Shown here: positions 1 through 9,892 of the stretch, in pieces
Layout: every line of letters begins with the position of its first letter
How positions within the stretch are numbered: position 1 is the first letter of the stretch
NCBI GenBank assembly: GCA_934047225.1
Contig: OW204005.1
Span: 17,492,396-17,556,395 of the forward strand
Reading direction: 5' to 3'
Source of the DNA: Ypsolopha sequella
Taxonomy: Eukaryota > Arthropoda > Insecta > Lepidoptera > Ypsolophidae
DNA length: 64,000 bases
Notes under the pieces: model-generated
Database searches by the model: none
What the model was told of the DNA's origin: nothing
The model's input: only the letters and a program-made list of their open reading frames with translations
Translations under genes and position numbers: made by a program

Positions 1-120
1 AAATATATTTTTTCTTTCTATGTTTATGTTTTGTTTACTATTAAGTTATATTTTTGTGTGCCGAAAATGGCAAAGCATATGGGACCATATTTCAAGGTAG
101 TTTAAGGTTTTTCATAGTTT

Positions 121-466
121 AAGGTAGAGCTGATGCCGGGCTCGACTGTGGAGGTACCACCATCTTACTTGGAGACCCCCTCGAAGTAATTCGGGGGAGA
201 GTAAGAGGACAGCTCACAGGCAAAAAACCAGGAGGTCCACCATGCCTGGGACCGATGGATGGCGGTATATCCATCTCTTATAGCCGGGCCTTATATGGAA
301 CAGACTGGTGACGGGCAGTGGCGTCACTGGTTCCGGCACCGCGCTCACCAACCCGCCTGCCCAGCGTGTGTGAGTATGGTCAATTCTTCCAGGATGACCG
401 CCGGGAGTGGCAAAGTCCTAGAAAGGCCTATGTCCAGCAGTGGACGAACTAGGCTGATGGATGATT
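121..466 (+). mobile_element. SINE-like repeat with RTE-type 3' tail, copy 1
   Basis: One of four copies in the window (others at 20968-21333, 42940-43310 and 55709-56064, all minus strand). It starts with GGTAGAGCTGATGCCGGGCTC and ends in TGTCCAGCAGTGGACGAACT followed by GATGGATGAT. The last 60 bases match the end of the RTE LINE coding region at 20426-20731 (the part encoding AYVQQWT), so this looks like a short nonautonomous element that borrows an RTE LINE tail. A clean A-box/B-box tRNA head is not visible. Open frames inside it are incidental. Confidence 0.7.
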
Positions 467-494
467 GTATTTTTAGGATAACATTTAAAATTTT

Positions 495-712
495 TCTCAC
501 TTTTGTTTTGGAAATATTTTGAACAACTTCAAATTTTTCATATTTTTTACACCGTGATATGTGAGCAAATTAATGCAATTTGTATGCCAAATTTCATGTC
601 TTTATCTTTAATGGTGCTATAGTTATGAGGCTGTGACATACGGACGGACGGACGGACGGACAACGGAGTCTCACCATAAAGGTTCCTTTTGTACCTTTTA
701 GGTACTAAGAAA
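495..712 (-). repeat. B2 repeat fragment with GGAC microsatellite
   Basis: Reverse complement of the start of the repeat at 34194-34400: the shared text includes 'ggtacaaaag', 'tttatggtgag' and the run of GGAC/GTCC tetranucleotides (about 641-660 here). It belongs to the repeat family that begins AGGGTTCCGTAGTACCT. Confidence 0.75.
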
Positions 713-1000
713 CAAAAAAAAAAAAACTAGTGAGAGTACTATATATAGTAGCAAAAATATATAAAAAGTGAGTCAGTAAATAAATCAATATAGGTCTGTT
801 TATGAGCAGTGGCGTATTCCAAAATTTGGCACCCTGGGCCTGTAATGTTTGTCGCCCCATAAATTAACGAAAAAAAGGCAAAAATATTTCAATTATAAAA
901 TAAAATCCAGCAGTGTGTTGATGTGGGCTGTGATGATAATGAATGACAAAACTAAAAATACCTCACAAAATAAACACCATTTATTCAAATTTATATTATA

Positions 1001-1143
1001 TCATTGCAGTATAGAAACGCAGTAAGCAAAGTAAATCTGGATGTGAGGAGGAGAGGAAGGGACTCGAACCCTATACTAAGCGAGAGATCTCGGGTCATCC
1101 AGATTTACTTTTCTTTCTGCGTTTCTATACTGCAATGATATAA
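1001..1143. repeat. Foldback repeat with tRNA-like centre
   Basis: Two roughly 46-bp arms (1001-1046 and 1098-1143) are inverted copies with a few mismatches, both containing 'atatcattgcagtatagaa'. The loop contains GACTCGAACCC, the reverse complement of a pol III B box (GGTTCGAGTCC), so the centre may derive from a tRNA-type SINE. No complete tRNA cloverleaf is present. Confidence 0.6.
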
Positions 1144-1216
1144 TGTTGCGATGGATAAATCGCCAAGTGTTCAAACATAGAAATTTATTTCTGTCATAGT
1201 TAACATTTATTCAATA

Positions 1217-1255
1217 CTAGCTGACCCGGCGAACTTCGTTCCGCCTAACAGTCTA
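1217..1255 (-). mobile_element. Helitron 3' end (minus strand)
   Basis: Read on the minus strand it ends GGCGGAAC-GAA-GTTCGCC, then CGGGTCAG and CTAG, with the next base T. That is a stem with one bulged base and a three-base loop, a short spacer, and the CTAG terminus typical of Helitrons inserted before T. The rest of the element would extend rightward, but I could not find its 5' TC end. Confidence 0.65.
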
Positions 1256-1561
1256 ATAATTTCGTGTTAACTTTAGTTAAACTTAATTTAGGATTTCATT
1301 AAGGTAATAACATTAATACGACTTTTTTCCAAATACAGAAATGTTTCCTTGCTTGCCATTGCGAAAGATGAATGTAGTTTCAGTACCGTTTTTAGGCTTA
1401 GCATAGGGTATTGAATATATGCAGAAATAATAGTTCTTGGAATAACTAAGCGATTTTTAAAACTTGGGGTTTAGATGTCAGAATGCTAGATAAATAGGTT
1501 TCTTTTATATGCGTAGTTTTGTCAACAGATGGCACCACATGCTGTTTGCATTCGTAAAATT

Positions 1562-1895
1562 ATTTAATTTATTTATTGTTATTCGATAATTTATCCGATA
1601 TTTTATTAATTATTCTGCTATTCGGAGCGAATAAGAATACAACAAAAAAGAGATAACTAACATCGATCCAGCCGATCTTGAGTTATAAGTGGTGTAACTA
1701 ACACGACTTTGTTTTATATATTTAAGATATTTAATTTATTTATTGTTATTCGATAATTTATCCGATATTTTATTAATTATTCTGCTATTCGGAGCGAATA
1801 AGAATACAACAAAAAAGAGATAACTAACATCGATCCAGCCGATCTTGAGTTATAAGTGGTGTAACTAACACGACTTTGTTTTATATATTTAAGAT
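1562..1895. repeat. Exact tandem duplication, 167-bp unit x2
   Basis: The unit beginning ATTTAATTTATTTATTG occurs at 1562 and again at 1729 with no difference that I can see through 'tatatatttaagat'. It is a very recent duplication or an assembly duplication. No coding potential. Confidence 0.9.
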
Positions 1896-2001
1896 TTACA
1901 TATTTTCCGATGAACTATTCTTTTTACTGACCAGATAGGTACCTAACGATTGATAATAATAGGCGCCCAAAGCTGAGCGCGAGGTCCAGCTTGCACCACC
2001 C

Positions 2002-2064
2002 CTCGCAGCCTGCCGCCCCGGGCCATGGCCCTTTTGGCCATGGCCCGGGGCGGCAGGCTGCGAG
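2002..2064. other. Perfect 29-bp GC-rich hairpin
   Basis: Arm 2002-2030 is the exact reverse complement of arm 2036-2064, with the 5-base loop CTTTT. The arms are above 80 percent GC and each contains the palindrome GGCCATGGCC. It is surrounded by AT-rich sequence. No gene or known element explains it. Confidence 0.9.
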
Positions 2065-2194
2065 ACGCCACTGTCTATAAGAGGTGTTGAAGCAATGCTC
2101 CGGTACCGTTTTAATCTAATGTAAAGAGATAAGTTGTTACGCACCTGTTATGCCTCTTTAACTGACGATGTTTTTATGGCTATAAGTTTGAAAA

Positions 2195-2575
2195 TAACGT
2201 TATATATTAGGTCTTTACGTATGAAATTGCTGTTTACTATAGATAATTTGGGGGAAACTCAATTTTCAGTACTCGCATTTTTGCATTTTTTTTAGGAATG
2301 ACAAATCCAAATTATGTAATTTTTTACGTGTATGATTGAGACAACATTAAGCTCATTAATTAAATCTCTGAAAAGTGTCTGCTGTAAAAAAATATAACGA
2401 ATCTTATCATGTAAATAGATGGCATTTAAGACGAACTGTTTTTGAAGATTTAATTTTTATAATTCAACTGAAAATAAAAACAAAATTTAATACGTAGATG
2501 AAAAATCTTGAAACCAACTTACAAACAAAAAAACAAATAATTGAAATAGCTATTGAATTACAGGAATTTTGAACT
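2195..2575 (+). repeat. Unclassified repeat L, copy 1
   Basis: Matches 52270-52548 (plus) and 58264-58535 (minus). Shared text includes 'gatggcatttaagacgaac', 'tgagacaacattaagct' and 'aaatagctattgaattacag'. No open frame and no recognisable termini. Confidence 0.75.
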
Positions 2576-2999
2576 CATCACTCACCAATTTCATATATAA
2601 AGACCTATTATAAAAGGAAAACTAACAGATATACAGACAGACAAATCAGTCGAATATAATAATTCTTCGTATGTACTGATATAGGTTTACTTCGCTGCAT
2701 TCCTCGATGAGGGAGAGGAAGGGAGGGAAGTAGGGAGGGGGGGGAGACGTGACAGGCCTCGCTTCTAATGACTCCTAGATCGACGGCCAAGGATACAGGT
2801 GGTTGTGCAGTACGAATGGGGTGGGGGAGCATCATACTGAATCAATGTTTATAGGATATCCGGCAAGAAAATCGTAACTATGTTATTCTATGTGGTTCTG
2901 ATGTCTACCTGTTTGCGGTATAACTGAAAACTAGCTGGTAATTAATTTAATTTAAAATATGTTGTTAAGGGGGTATATCGTCAAAATGGACACATTTTG

Positions 3000-3860
3000 A
3001 AGTTATTTATCTGCTGTTCAAGAGAAATCCCAAGTTAAATAAATTATTATAACAAATTTTGGTACTTTCTTCTAGATTTTGGTCTATCAGAAACGTGATC
3101 GGTGGAATTTCACTCGATAGAAATAATTATTAAAATGAGGTCTAAATTTACACTTTTTTTGATATTCTGATAAATTGGGATAGCATACAGACTTCAAAAA
3201 TATTTATTTAGATGGGTTTTAACAAATACCTAAATTACTGGTTATGGAAATTTTCATAGCTATTTTAGTTAATTTTGTATTAATTTAAAACTGACTTCTT
3301 GTAAATTTTCCCCGATTCCGTCCCTCTCGCACTGCGGGTCTTTTCGCCTAGAGTAACGGGGACCTTTGCACGGACGATATAGCACCTTAAGACTGTACAT
3401 GACCCTAGAGCATGAACAACACCAGACTTTCGAGGATTCGTTTGAAGAAATTCGGACTCTCCTTGTATTGAAAAAAATATATTTGATTTATTGATGTTTT
3501 ATCTGGAGATTCCACTTATGAATAATGTATTGAGATTTATAACTTTGTCAAAAAAAAAAAAATGTTTTCCAACCTCTTTTTTTTGGTTTTTAAACGTTTG
3601 TTTCAAGAACGCGGTTAAGAGACCAAATTAATTTATTTTTCATAAAATAGGTTGTAGAAATATGAAGAGATTTTACTTATATCCAATATTTTTTGCCAAC
3701 AAAATATTTCAGTATTAACTAAAAATACACCAATTTGTTGTTTCGCTGCGTGATCATCGCTGCGTGATCATTAGTATTACGCGTCCAAGAAAAAGAGCCC
3801 AATGAGCCAAAATATAATCGCCTCTATCAAAAGTAAATAAGGTCTTTCCCATTGGACAAA
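3000..3860 (+). repeat. Unclassified modular repeat J, copy 1
   Basis: The right part (about 3390-3850) matches 59955-60375 in the same orientation (shared 'ttgtttcgctgcgtgatca'). The left part matches modules at 25480-25700, 44805-45045 and, reversed, 36365-36820 (shared 'agatgggttttaac'). No transposase or reverse transcriptase is visible, so its class is unknown. Confidence 0.7.
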
Positions 3861-3965
3861 GTACGTATACTGACATTTCCGAAAAACGCTTATTGCGGCA
3901 GGTATCGAACTCGGATCGAGAACTGCAAGTCTAATTATAATGTAATTAAAGAGCTAGGTACCAAC

Positions 3966-4261
3966 CAAGCACGTATCCAGACTTTTGGTTCTGGGGGGGG
4001 GGGGGGGGCATTGATTAAAAAATCATTGTGAAATAAATAGCCGAAATATTATTTTGTATTGGCCATTGCGTCAAGTATCTTATAGTATCAAGATCTGGCG
4101 TTAATACTCCGCTTTTATTAATATTTCGTCAAAGGTCTTGTCCCAATCATACGCCAAATTTAAATTTATCTGGTCCCGTGTATGTATGTTACTTGAGATT
4201 TCGGGGGGGGGGGGGGGAGGGGGGATACATCCCAACTATTCCCCCCCTGGATGCGTGCTTG
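3966..4261. mobile_element. hAT-type MITE with exact 8-bp TSD
   Basis: Flanked by perfect 8-bp duplications GTACCAAC (3958-3965 and 4262-4269). Terminal inverted repeats read CAAGCACGTATCCAG and, reversed, CAAGCACGCATCCAG, with one mismatch. Long G runs lie just inside each end (about 3992-4008 and 4203-4226). The 8-bp duplication and 296-bp length fit a nonautonomous hAT element. No coding sequence. Confidence 0.85.
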
Positions 4262-4282
4262 GTACCAACATTATGAAGGCCA

Positions 4283-4546
4283 TTAAATTTTGGCGGCAAT
4301 CTCGAGTTTCTTGATGTCGGCCATTAATTCGTCGGTCGTCTTTTGTTTTCCGGTAATAGCCTCCTTAAAGTTGTAATAGTGACGGAGGTGAGGAGATTTT
4401 ATTCTTTGAATAGATATTTGATTATTTGAAACTAGATTAAGGCGATTATCCCGGACAAAATGTGAAATTCGACATTTTAGAATTTCGAAGACGCTGCATC
4501 CTGTCGCTTTAGAAAATTGCAGCTCTGCATAAACATACGTTGATCC
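4283..4546 (-). pseudogene. Orphan 88-codon open frame, unknown
   Basis: An uninterrupted minus-strand frame runs from just after a TAA at 4547-4549 to a TAA at 4283-4285, without an obvious ATG at its left end. The predicted C-terminus looks protein-like: a tract ending TTDELMADIKKLEIAAKI that would form a charged amphipathic helix, preceded by a Cys/His-containing segment (LKCRISHF). It directly abuts the hAT-type MITE at 3966-4261. I do not recognise the family. It could be the last exon of a host gene or the end of a decayed transposon protein. Length and composition are the only evidence; chance remains possible. Confidence 0.3.
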
Positions 4547-4549
4547 TTA

Positions 4550-5448
4550 TTCTAAGACCCCTTGGAATTCGTTTTTACATAATTTATCATTTAAAGCTAT
4601 AATAAGCTTCACGCGTTACTACAAAGTCATAAAAATAAGAAACTGTTTATCATCAGTTTTTCACCAAATACGGGCTAAAATGCAGAAGACATCACATATT
4701 CAGGTATGGTTCAAAGAAGTAAAGATTCCTATGAGATTCTTTTTTTATTCCATTTGTTTTAGAAGGAAAAAGCTTGAAAATATTTAATAGCGCCTGAAAA
4801 AAAAAATACCAAAACAAGATCTAACGATTTTGATTATTGATTTTAAATTTAATCAGGCACTTAGAGTCAAACGACACGCTCCCGTCACGCAAAAATAAAA
4901 AAATAAAATATCTTTATTTCGGGCAATGAAAAACACATAGAAAGTGGAAAGAAAATTTTCGCTAATATCAGGTGTTTTTGTGGTAGTGTAGTGCATTTGA
5001 CGATTCCGATTTTGTATAATATTGTGAACTAGTGGTGTGTGGTGTATAGTAATGTAAATATTCCCTTTTGTTTTGTTTTTGTGCAATAAGTGTAAGTGTA
5101 ATGTATAGGTTAGGTTAGTTTGCTGTATCATTTATTAAATAAATTAACATTGTAGAAGACAATAATAAATGGTAAATAATGGGTAATAAAAGAATAATAA
5201 AGTACTACGGTTCTGGTAAAGCCAAGCGAGTTTACCAAAATAAAGGTCGACGACTCCTCGGTCTCAAATACTCACAGAGCATAAAATATAATCTTTACGT
5301 CAAAAATAAAATAAATCAAAATAAAAAACAAATAAAAGGCCAATAGAGGCAATATTATATATTTATTAAAGTATTACTCGCACATGTGATTATATTATAA
5401 ACTTATGAACGAATAACTCTTTTCGAGTGCAACAACAATAAAAAGATT
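4550..5448. other. No recognised feature
   Basis: AT-rich sequence with a short pyrimidine-poor open frame at 4853-5131 (minus) that is low complexity and not convincing. No repeat partner was found in the window. Confidence 0.5.
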
Positions 5449-5740
5449 TTATGCAACAAGGATTGAAGAATCACGTCGAGGTGCATAATTGAAAAACTGC
5501 AGAGACGCAACCACACGTGCATTTGTCCCAAGAGCTGCAGTTGATTTCATACAGTGCATTGTGTGCGCAAGACATTCGAAGGCAGCCAGAGACTCAAAGG
5601 ATTTCTCTCCATTCTTCAGAGGGCTATTGACGGTCTCCAATATCAATACGTAACTCGATGAGGACTGCTTGAAGCAGGCATATGGAACAGAACCCACACA
5701 ATTATTGCTGCTCGTTTGATGGACTCTAATCTTGTGCTAT
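5449..5740 (-). CDS. Possible C-terminal exon, unknown protein
   Basis: A minus-strand frame ends at TAA 5449-5451 and stays open to about 5740. The residues look like real protein: a mixed-composition C-terminus ending YAPRRDSSILVA, and an internal segment LAAFECLAHTMHCMKSTAAL that could be a helix. A plausible splice acceptor (CACAAG) lies near the upstream end, and AATAAA occurs downstream around 5360. It sits immediately before the PLE. No family recognised. It may be a host gene's terminal exon, a processed fragment, or chance. Confidence 0.3.
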
Positions 5741-5967
5741 ATAGGTTACACTGTGTTCTTCTTACTGCCGTCTTAATTCAGCGTATCCACGTTTCAAAAA
5801 CATCTTTAATTATTGTTATATGCTCCTTTGTGCGTTTTTGACAAATACCAAAATCTTGATCATCTGTTACAGCCTTCTGTCAAAGTCAGTATAATTTTGA
5901 TGAACATAAATACTCGCAACGTGCCAGTTAATCAAATTAGAACCTTCTTAGTTAAATTTTAACGTAA

Positions 5968-8727
5968 ATGAAGGAAATCGTAAATAAAATGAAAAATATA
6001 ACAGCCAAACTTTCCCAATATTATACCCATTTACAATTTTTAGGAAAATGTTTGGAAATTGGTGCAGCACCGAAAGGGCTGATACCAAAAATTGCCCTCA
6101 GTGCAATACCACCAATAATCAGAAGCAACATGATTATGGTTAACTACATGAACGCCTTACACTCTACACACATGCTCTACATACAATATATACACCTCTG
6201 CACAGATCAGAAAAATAAGCTAGATGCACTTTTAAAACTCAGCCTTATCGCCTTTCCTCATCTGTTTTTAAAAGTACAAACGCTCCTCTCACAAGCTACG
6301 AGAAATATCTCTCAGGAGCAAATCAAATCACAAATAAAACTAAAAAATCTACAAAAATATTACAAACAAAACAACATTAATCTACCATTAAGATACCAAC
6401 AAATAAATATTCCTGCAGATCTAAACCTAACTCCGATAGACCTCTCTAACCCATTCTCCATTCCTCCACCTCCTCCGCCGGGATACTATATACATTATGA
6501 TAAAACGCCCACCACTGACACTATAGTAAATCTATCTTCAGTTTAATTAACTCCTGAAGATAGAGCCGTGTTGAACAAAGGGCTATCATTTTGTCCCACA
6601 AAAAAACTTGACAAGATTAAATTGTTGAACGATTTCGTGAGATTCGGGCGCAAGCTAAAATGGAAACATTACTAGGAAACTAACCCACGTCACCATAATA
6701 ACAATACACACGCAGCTCTACAAAAATTCAAACCACCATCACCTAACGAACCACCACCACTACCTCCAAACCATCCTATCGAAACATTTTTAACCAGCCT
6801 TTTCGCAAAATTGTCAGATGACAGATATATAAATAGTCTACAAGACAAAACGCAAAACCTTACCTATAAAGAAAAAGAATCCCTAAAAAAACTTCAAAAC
6901 AACAATGACATCATAATTACCACCGCAGACAAAGGATCAACAACCGTAATAATGAACAAACAAGACTACATTTCCGAAGGACTTAGGCAACTGACTGACT
7001 CGACCTTTTATTCTGTCGCACCAAGTGACCCATGTGAGCAGATTGTTGACTTGGTCTGTGACATGCTCCACACAAGAGGTGAATCTGAAGGCCTATCTGA
7101 GACTGATATTGAACTCCTGATACCTAGTCATCCGAGAACCCCACATTTTTATATGTTGCCAAAAATTCACAAGACCAACAATCCAGGCCGTCCTATCGTT
7201 GCGTCCTATGACGCACCGACAGAAAGAATATCATCATTTGTAGATTACCACATACAACCATTAGTCAAAGAATTATCATCCTATGTGAAAGACACCAACC
7301 ATTTCCTCCAAATTATTAATTCAATACAGTTACCAAACAACACACCACTTCTTTTAGTCACAATAGACGTTATATCCCTCTATACCAATATTCCGCACGC
7401 CGATGGCCTTGCAGCACTCCGTTACCAACTAAATACCCGATCCCTACCACACCATCCATCAACCGACTTCATCACCACCCTCGCAGACATCATATTAAAT
7501 AACAACTACTTTAATTTTGAAAATACATACTATCCCCAATTAAAAGGGACGGCCATGGGTACTCGGATGGCACCAAGTTACGCAAACATATTCATGGGTA
7601 CAATTGAAACCAGTTTTCTATCTACAGAACCGTTGAAACCTCCTGTGTGGAAAAGATTCATTGACGACATCTTTATGATCTGGCCACACAGTAGCGACTC
7701 CCTCTGTAAATTCCTTGACAGACTGAACAATCATTCATCACTTAGATTCACCCACAACATATCCTTACATAAAATAACTTTCCTTGACGTCGACATCACC
7801 ATTAATCACAACAACCAAATAAACACTGGCGTACATTTCAAGCCCACAAACAAATTAGAATATCTTGATTACTATAGTTGTCATCCATCACACATAAAAA
7901 AATCCATTCCATACTCACTTTCACTCCACGGCCATCGAATCTGCAATACCCATACCTCACTTAACCACTACCATAACAAAATACACGAAGGTCTCCGCAA
8001 TAGAAACTACCCTGAAGCATTCCTACAAAAACATATACATGACAGACCAAGATTTCATAACCCACAGAACAAACACAAGAACTCATCAGATCACCCAAGA
8101 TTAATCACCACATATTTCCACGGTAGCCATAAACTTACACAACTTATCAAAGACTTCATACCTATATTCCGACAACACGATGACACAAAAAACCTACTCC
8201 CCTTAAATCCACAAATTTGCTACAGACAAAACCCAAACTTAACGTCATCACTCACAAAAACAAGACCCACACAATCACTCCACCAATCAATAACTTCACC
8301 TGGAACAACCCCATGTCAACAACCTCGCTGCAAAACCTGTCCCCTGATCAAACCAGACACACAAATTAACATACATCACACATCGAATACATACAAAGCA
8401 CAACCTAACTCCTCATGCAAAACAGCGAACTGTATATACCTGCTAGAATGTCGACTCTGCCCCGCATTCTATGTAGATGAAACAAGAAACGCTCTCCACA
8501 TCCGCATGAACAATCACCGACACACAACAGACTCAGTACAAAATAACACTCTACCTATCCCGACACACGCCCGATCTCATAATCAAACCTTCAATAACTG
8601 CTTCACCGTTCGCGTCATTAAATCATTTCACCCTCCACTAACTGACATTGACCTTAGGACCTGGGAGTCGTCCTACATCTGGTCACTTGGTGCCCACTAC
8701 AACCATGGACTGAACAGAAAACACTAA
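5968..8727 (+). pseudogene. Penelope-like retroelement RT + GIY-YIG polyprotein, two stops
   Basis: One reading frame from ATG 5968 to TAA about 8725-8727, interrupted only by TAA 6544-6546 and TAG 6673-6675. The N-terminal part (192 codons) is helical and ends in a proline run. Between the stops lies the segment LNKGLSF-PT followed by DFVRFGRKLK, as in PLEs. The long C-terminal part (638 residues from 6811) has PLE reverse transcriptase motifs: TTADKG (38-43), TIDVISLYTNIPH (184-196), KGTAMGTRMAPSYANIFMG (245-263) and FIDD (283-286). A cysteine linker (C502, C507, C510) precedes a GIY-YIG endonuclease: CIYLLEC (541-547) and YVDET (554-558), where the usual YVGET glycine is Asp, then H569 and E619. 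PLEs copy RNA at nicked DNA ends. The stops and the Gly-to-Asp change suggest a recently inactivated copy. PLE clade not assigned. Confidence 0.9.
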
Positions 8728-8898
8728 CTGACAGACAAACTAAACCACCCTCTCATCACTTCCATCACGCTCTTCCACACATACCCTGAATACCCCAGCA
8801 ACCACAGAAAACTCTCTGTCCCTTTCAGGGAACACATATACCAGAATTGGGATGGCATGAGAAAAATTTATGGTGGTGATTGTTGGCACTTGAAGGGC

Positions 8899-8970
8899 TT
8901 GTACTAGTCCACAAAATTTTTAAAATTTTATAATTTTATTATTTGATAAAAAATTTGTGGACCAATACAA
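8899..8970. repeat. Inverted repeat in PLE 3' region
   Basis: 'ttgtactagtccacaaaattt' (8899-8919) pairs with 'aaatttgtggaccaatacaa' (8951-8970), allowing two mismatches, around an AT-rich loop. It lies between the end of the PLE coding frame and the hammerhead motif, so it is probably part of the PLE terminal region. Confidence 0.65.
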
Positions 8971-9066
8971 ACAGGTTAGGTTAGTTAAGAAAAATATTGT
9001 CTTTTTTTTATTTTTTTTATTTCTTTTCCTGTTTTTATTACTATGGTATATTTTTCTTTTTTAATA

Positions 9067-9109
9067 CTTGACTGATGACGGCCCATTAAGGGCCGAAATA
9101 TATTTCAAG
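9067..9109 (+). ncRNA. Hammerhead ribozyme motif, type I, PLE 3' end
   Basis: In order: CTTGA (stem I), CTGATGA (9072-9078, core), one extra C, GGCCC-ATTAA-GGGCC (stem II), GAAA (core), TATATT, and TCAAG, which pairs with CTTGA. The core is canonical and stem I is 5 bp. Stem III is reduced to the self-complementary ATATAT, so an active form would have to be a dimer. Such minimal hammerheads are known in Penelope-like elements. Predicted cleavage is just before TCAAG at 9105. One bulged C before stem II may weaken it. Activity is inferred, not shown. Confidence 0.65.
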
Positions 9110-9266
9110 CTAAAAATATTTATTTTATTTATTAATTATATTTAAAGTAATATATGTATAATTACAAATCAATGATAAAATAGTATATGAATTCTATGTA
9201 AAAGAAATACAAATTGTTAAGTTATTATATTTTATATGTATATTATTAAAATATTATATCTTTCAT

Positions 9267-9568
9267 AGAAATTTAGGTGTCAGTAATGAATGACCATTCT
9301 GACAAAGAAAATATATATGTCCTACTGAGAGGACAAGATAATTTAAATCAAGAAATGGTAATGAGGGAGTACCTAAGTACCTAGCTGCTGAATCTTCATT
9401 CAGTAAAATATAAATCAATGCTTGATAACAGAACTATTGAAACGTTAGAGGCTTTAATGATTATTTAGAATAATTTGTTTGTTTTTTAGCTTTTAAAGAA
9501 AATTGAGTGTCAGTAACGACCATCCTGACAAAGAAAACATAAATGTCATACTGAGTGGACAAGATAAC
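9267..9568 (+). repeat. Pair of short direct repeats
   Basis: About 75 bp at 9267-9345 recurs at 9498-9568; both contain 'tgtcagtaa', 'cctgacaaagaaaa' or a near match, and 'ggacaagataa'. The origin is unknown and there is no coding sequence. Confidence 0.6.
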
Positions 9569-9892
9569 GTTGTGCCGTTCAGGGTCAAGGTCATTGTACT
9601 GCCAGAAGGACAAGTCAAATTTTCATACAAAATACGTACTGCAAGCAGGACAACATATTGATTTTGTCAGGACGTTTCGCACAAAAAACCCATCCTTCCA
9701 GAAGAGCTACAAATAAATATCCAAATACGCTACAAATAAATTTAAATATCTGCCTAACTTTGCCCGTTCAATTAGTCTTACTAAACAACCAATCAACCCA
9801 AATTTTGGATTTATTTACGTATATAACATGTGTTATTATTTTACTCTAATTAATGATTCTTTCGCTAAACTCATAAACTAAACATGAAAATC

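Noticed and set aside
259..522. 87-codon open frame (plus)
   Set aside because: It lies inside the SINE-like repeat; the same frame is broken in the other three copies.
809..860. hAT element starting CAGTGGCGTA
   Set aside because: A similar end exists reversed near 62176, but no matching partner or target duplication lies nearby, so no element can be delimited.
1040..1098. tRNA gene from GACTCGAACCC
   Set aside because: Only the B box is recognisable and it sits in the loop of a foldback repeat.
5968..6546. Separate first gene of the PLE (own ORF1)
   Set aside because: It is in the same frame as the RT part, and conserved PLE text continues between the two stops, so the stops look like mutations rather than a gene boundary.
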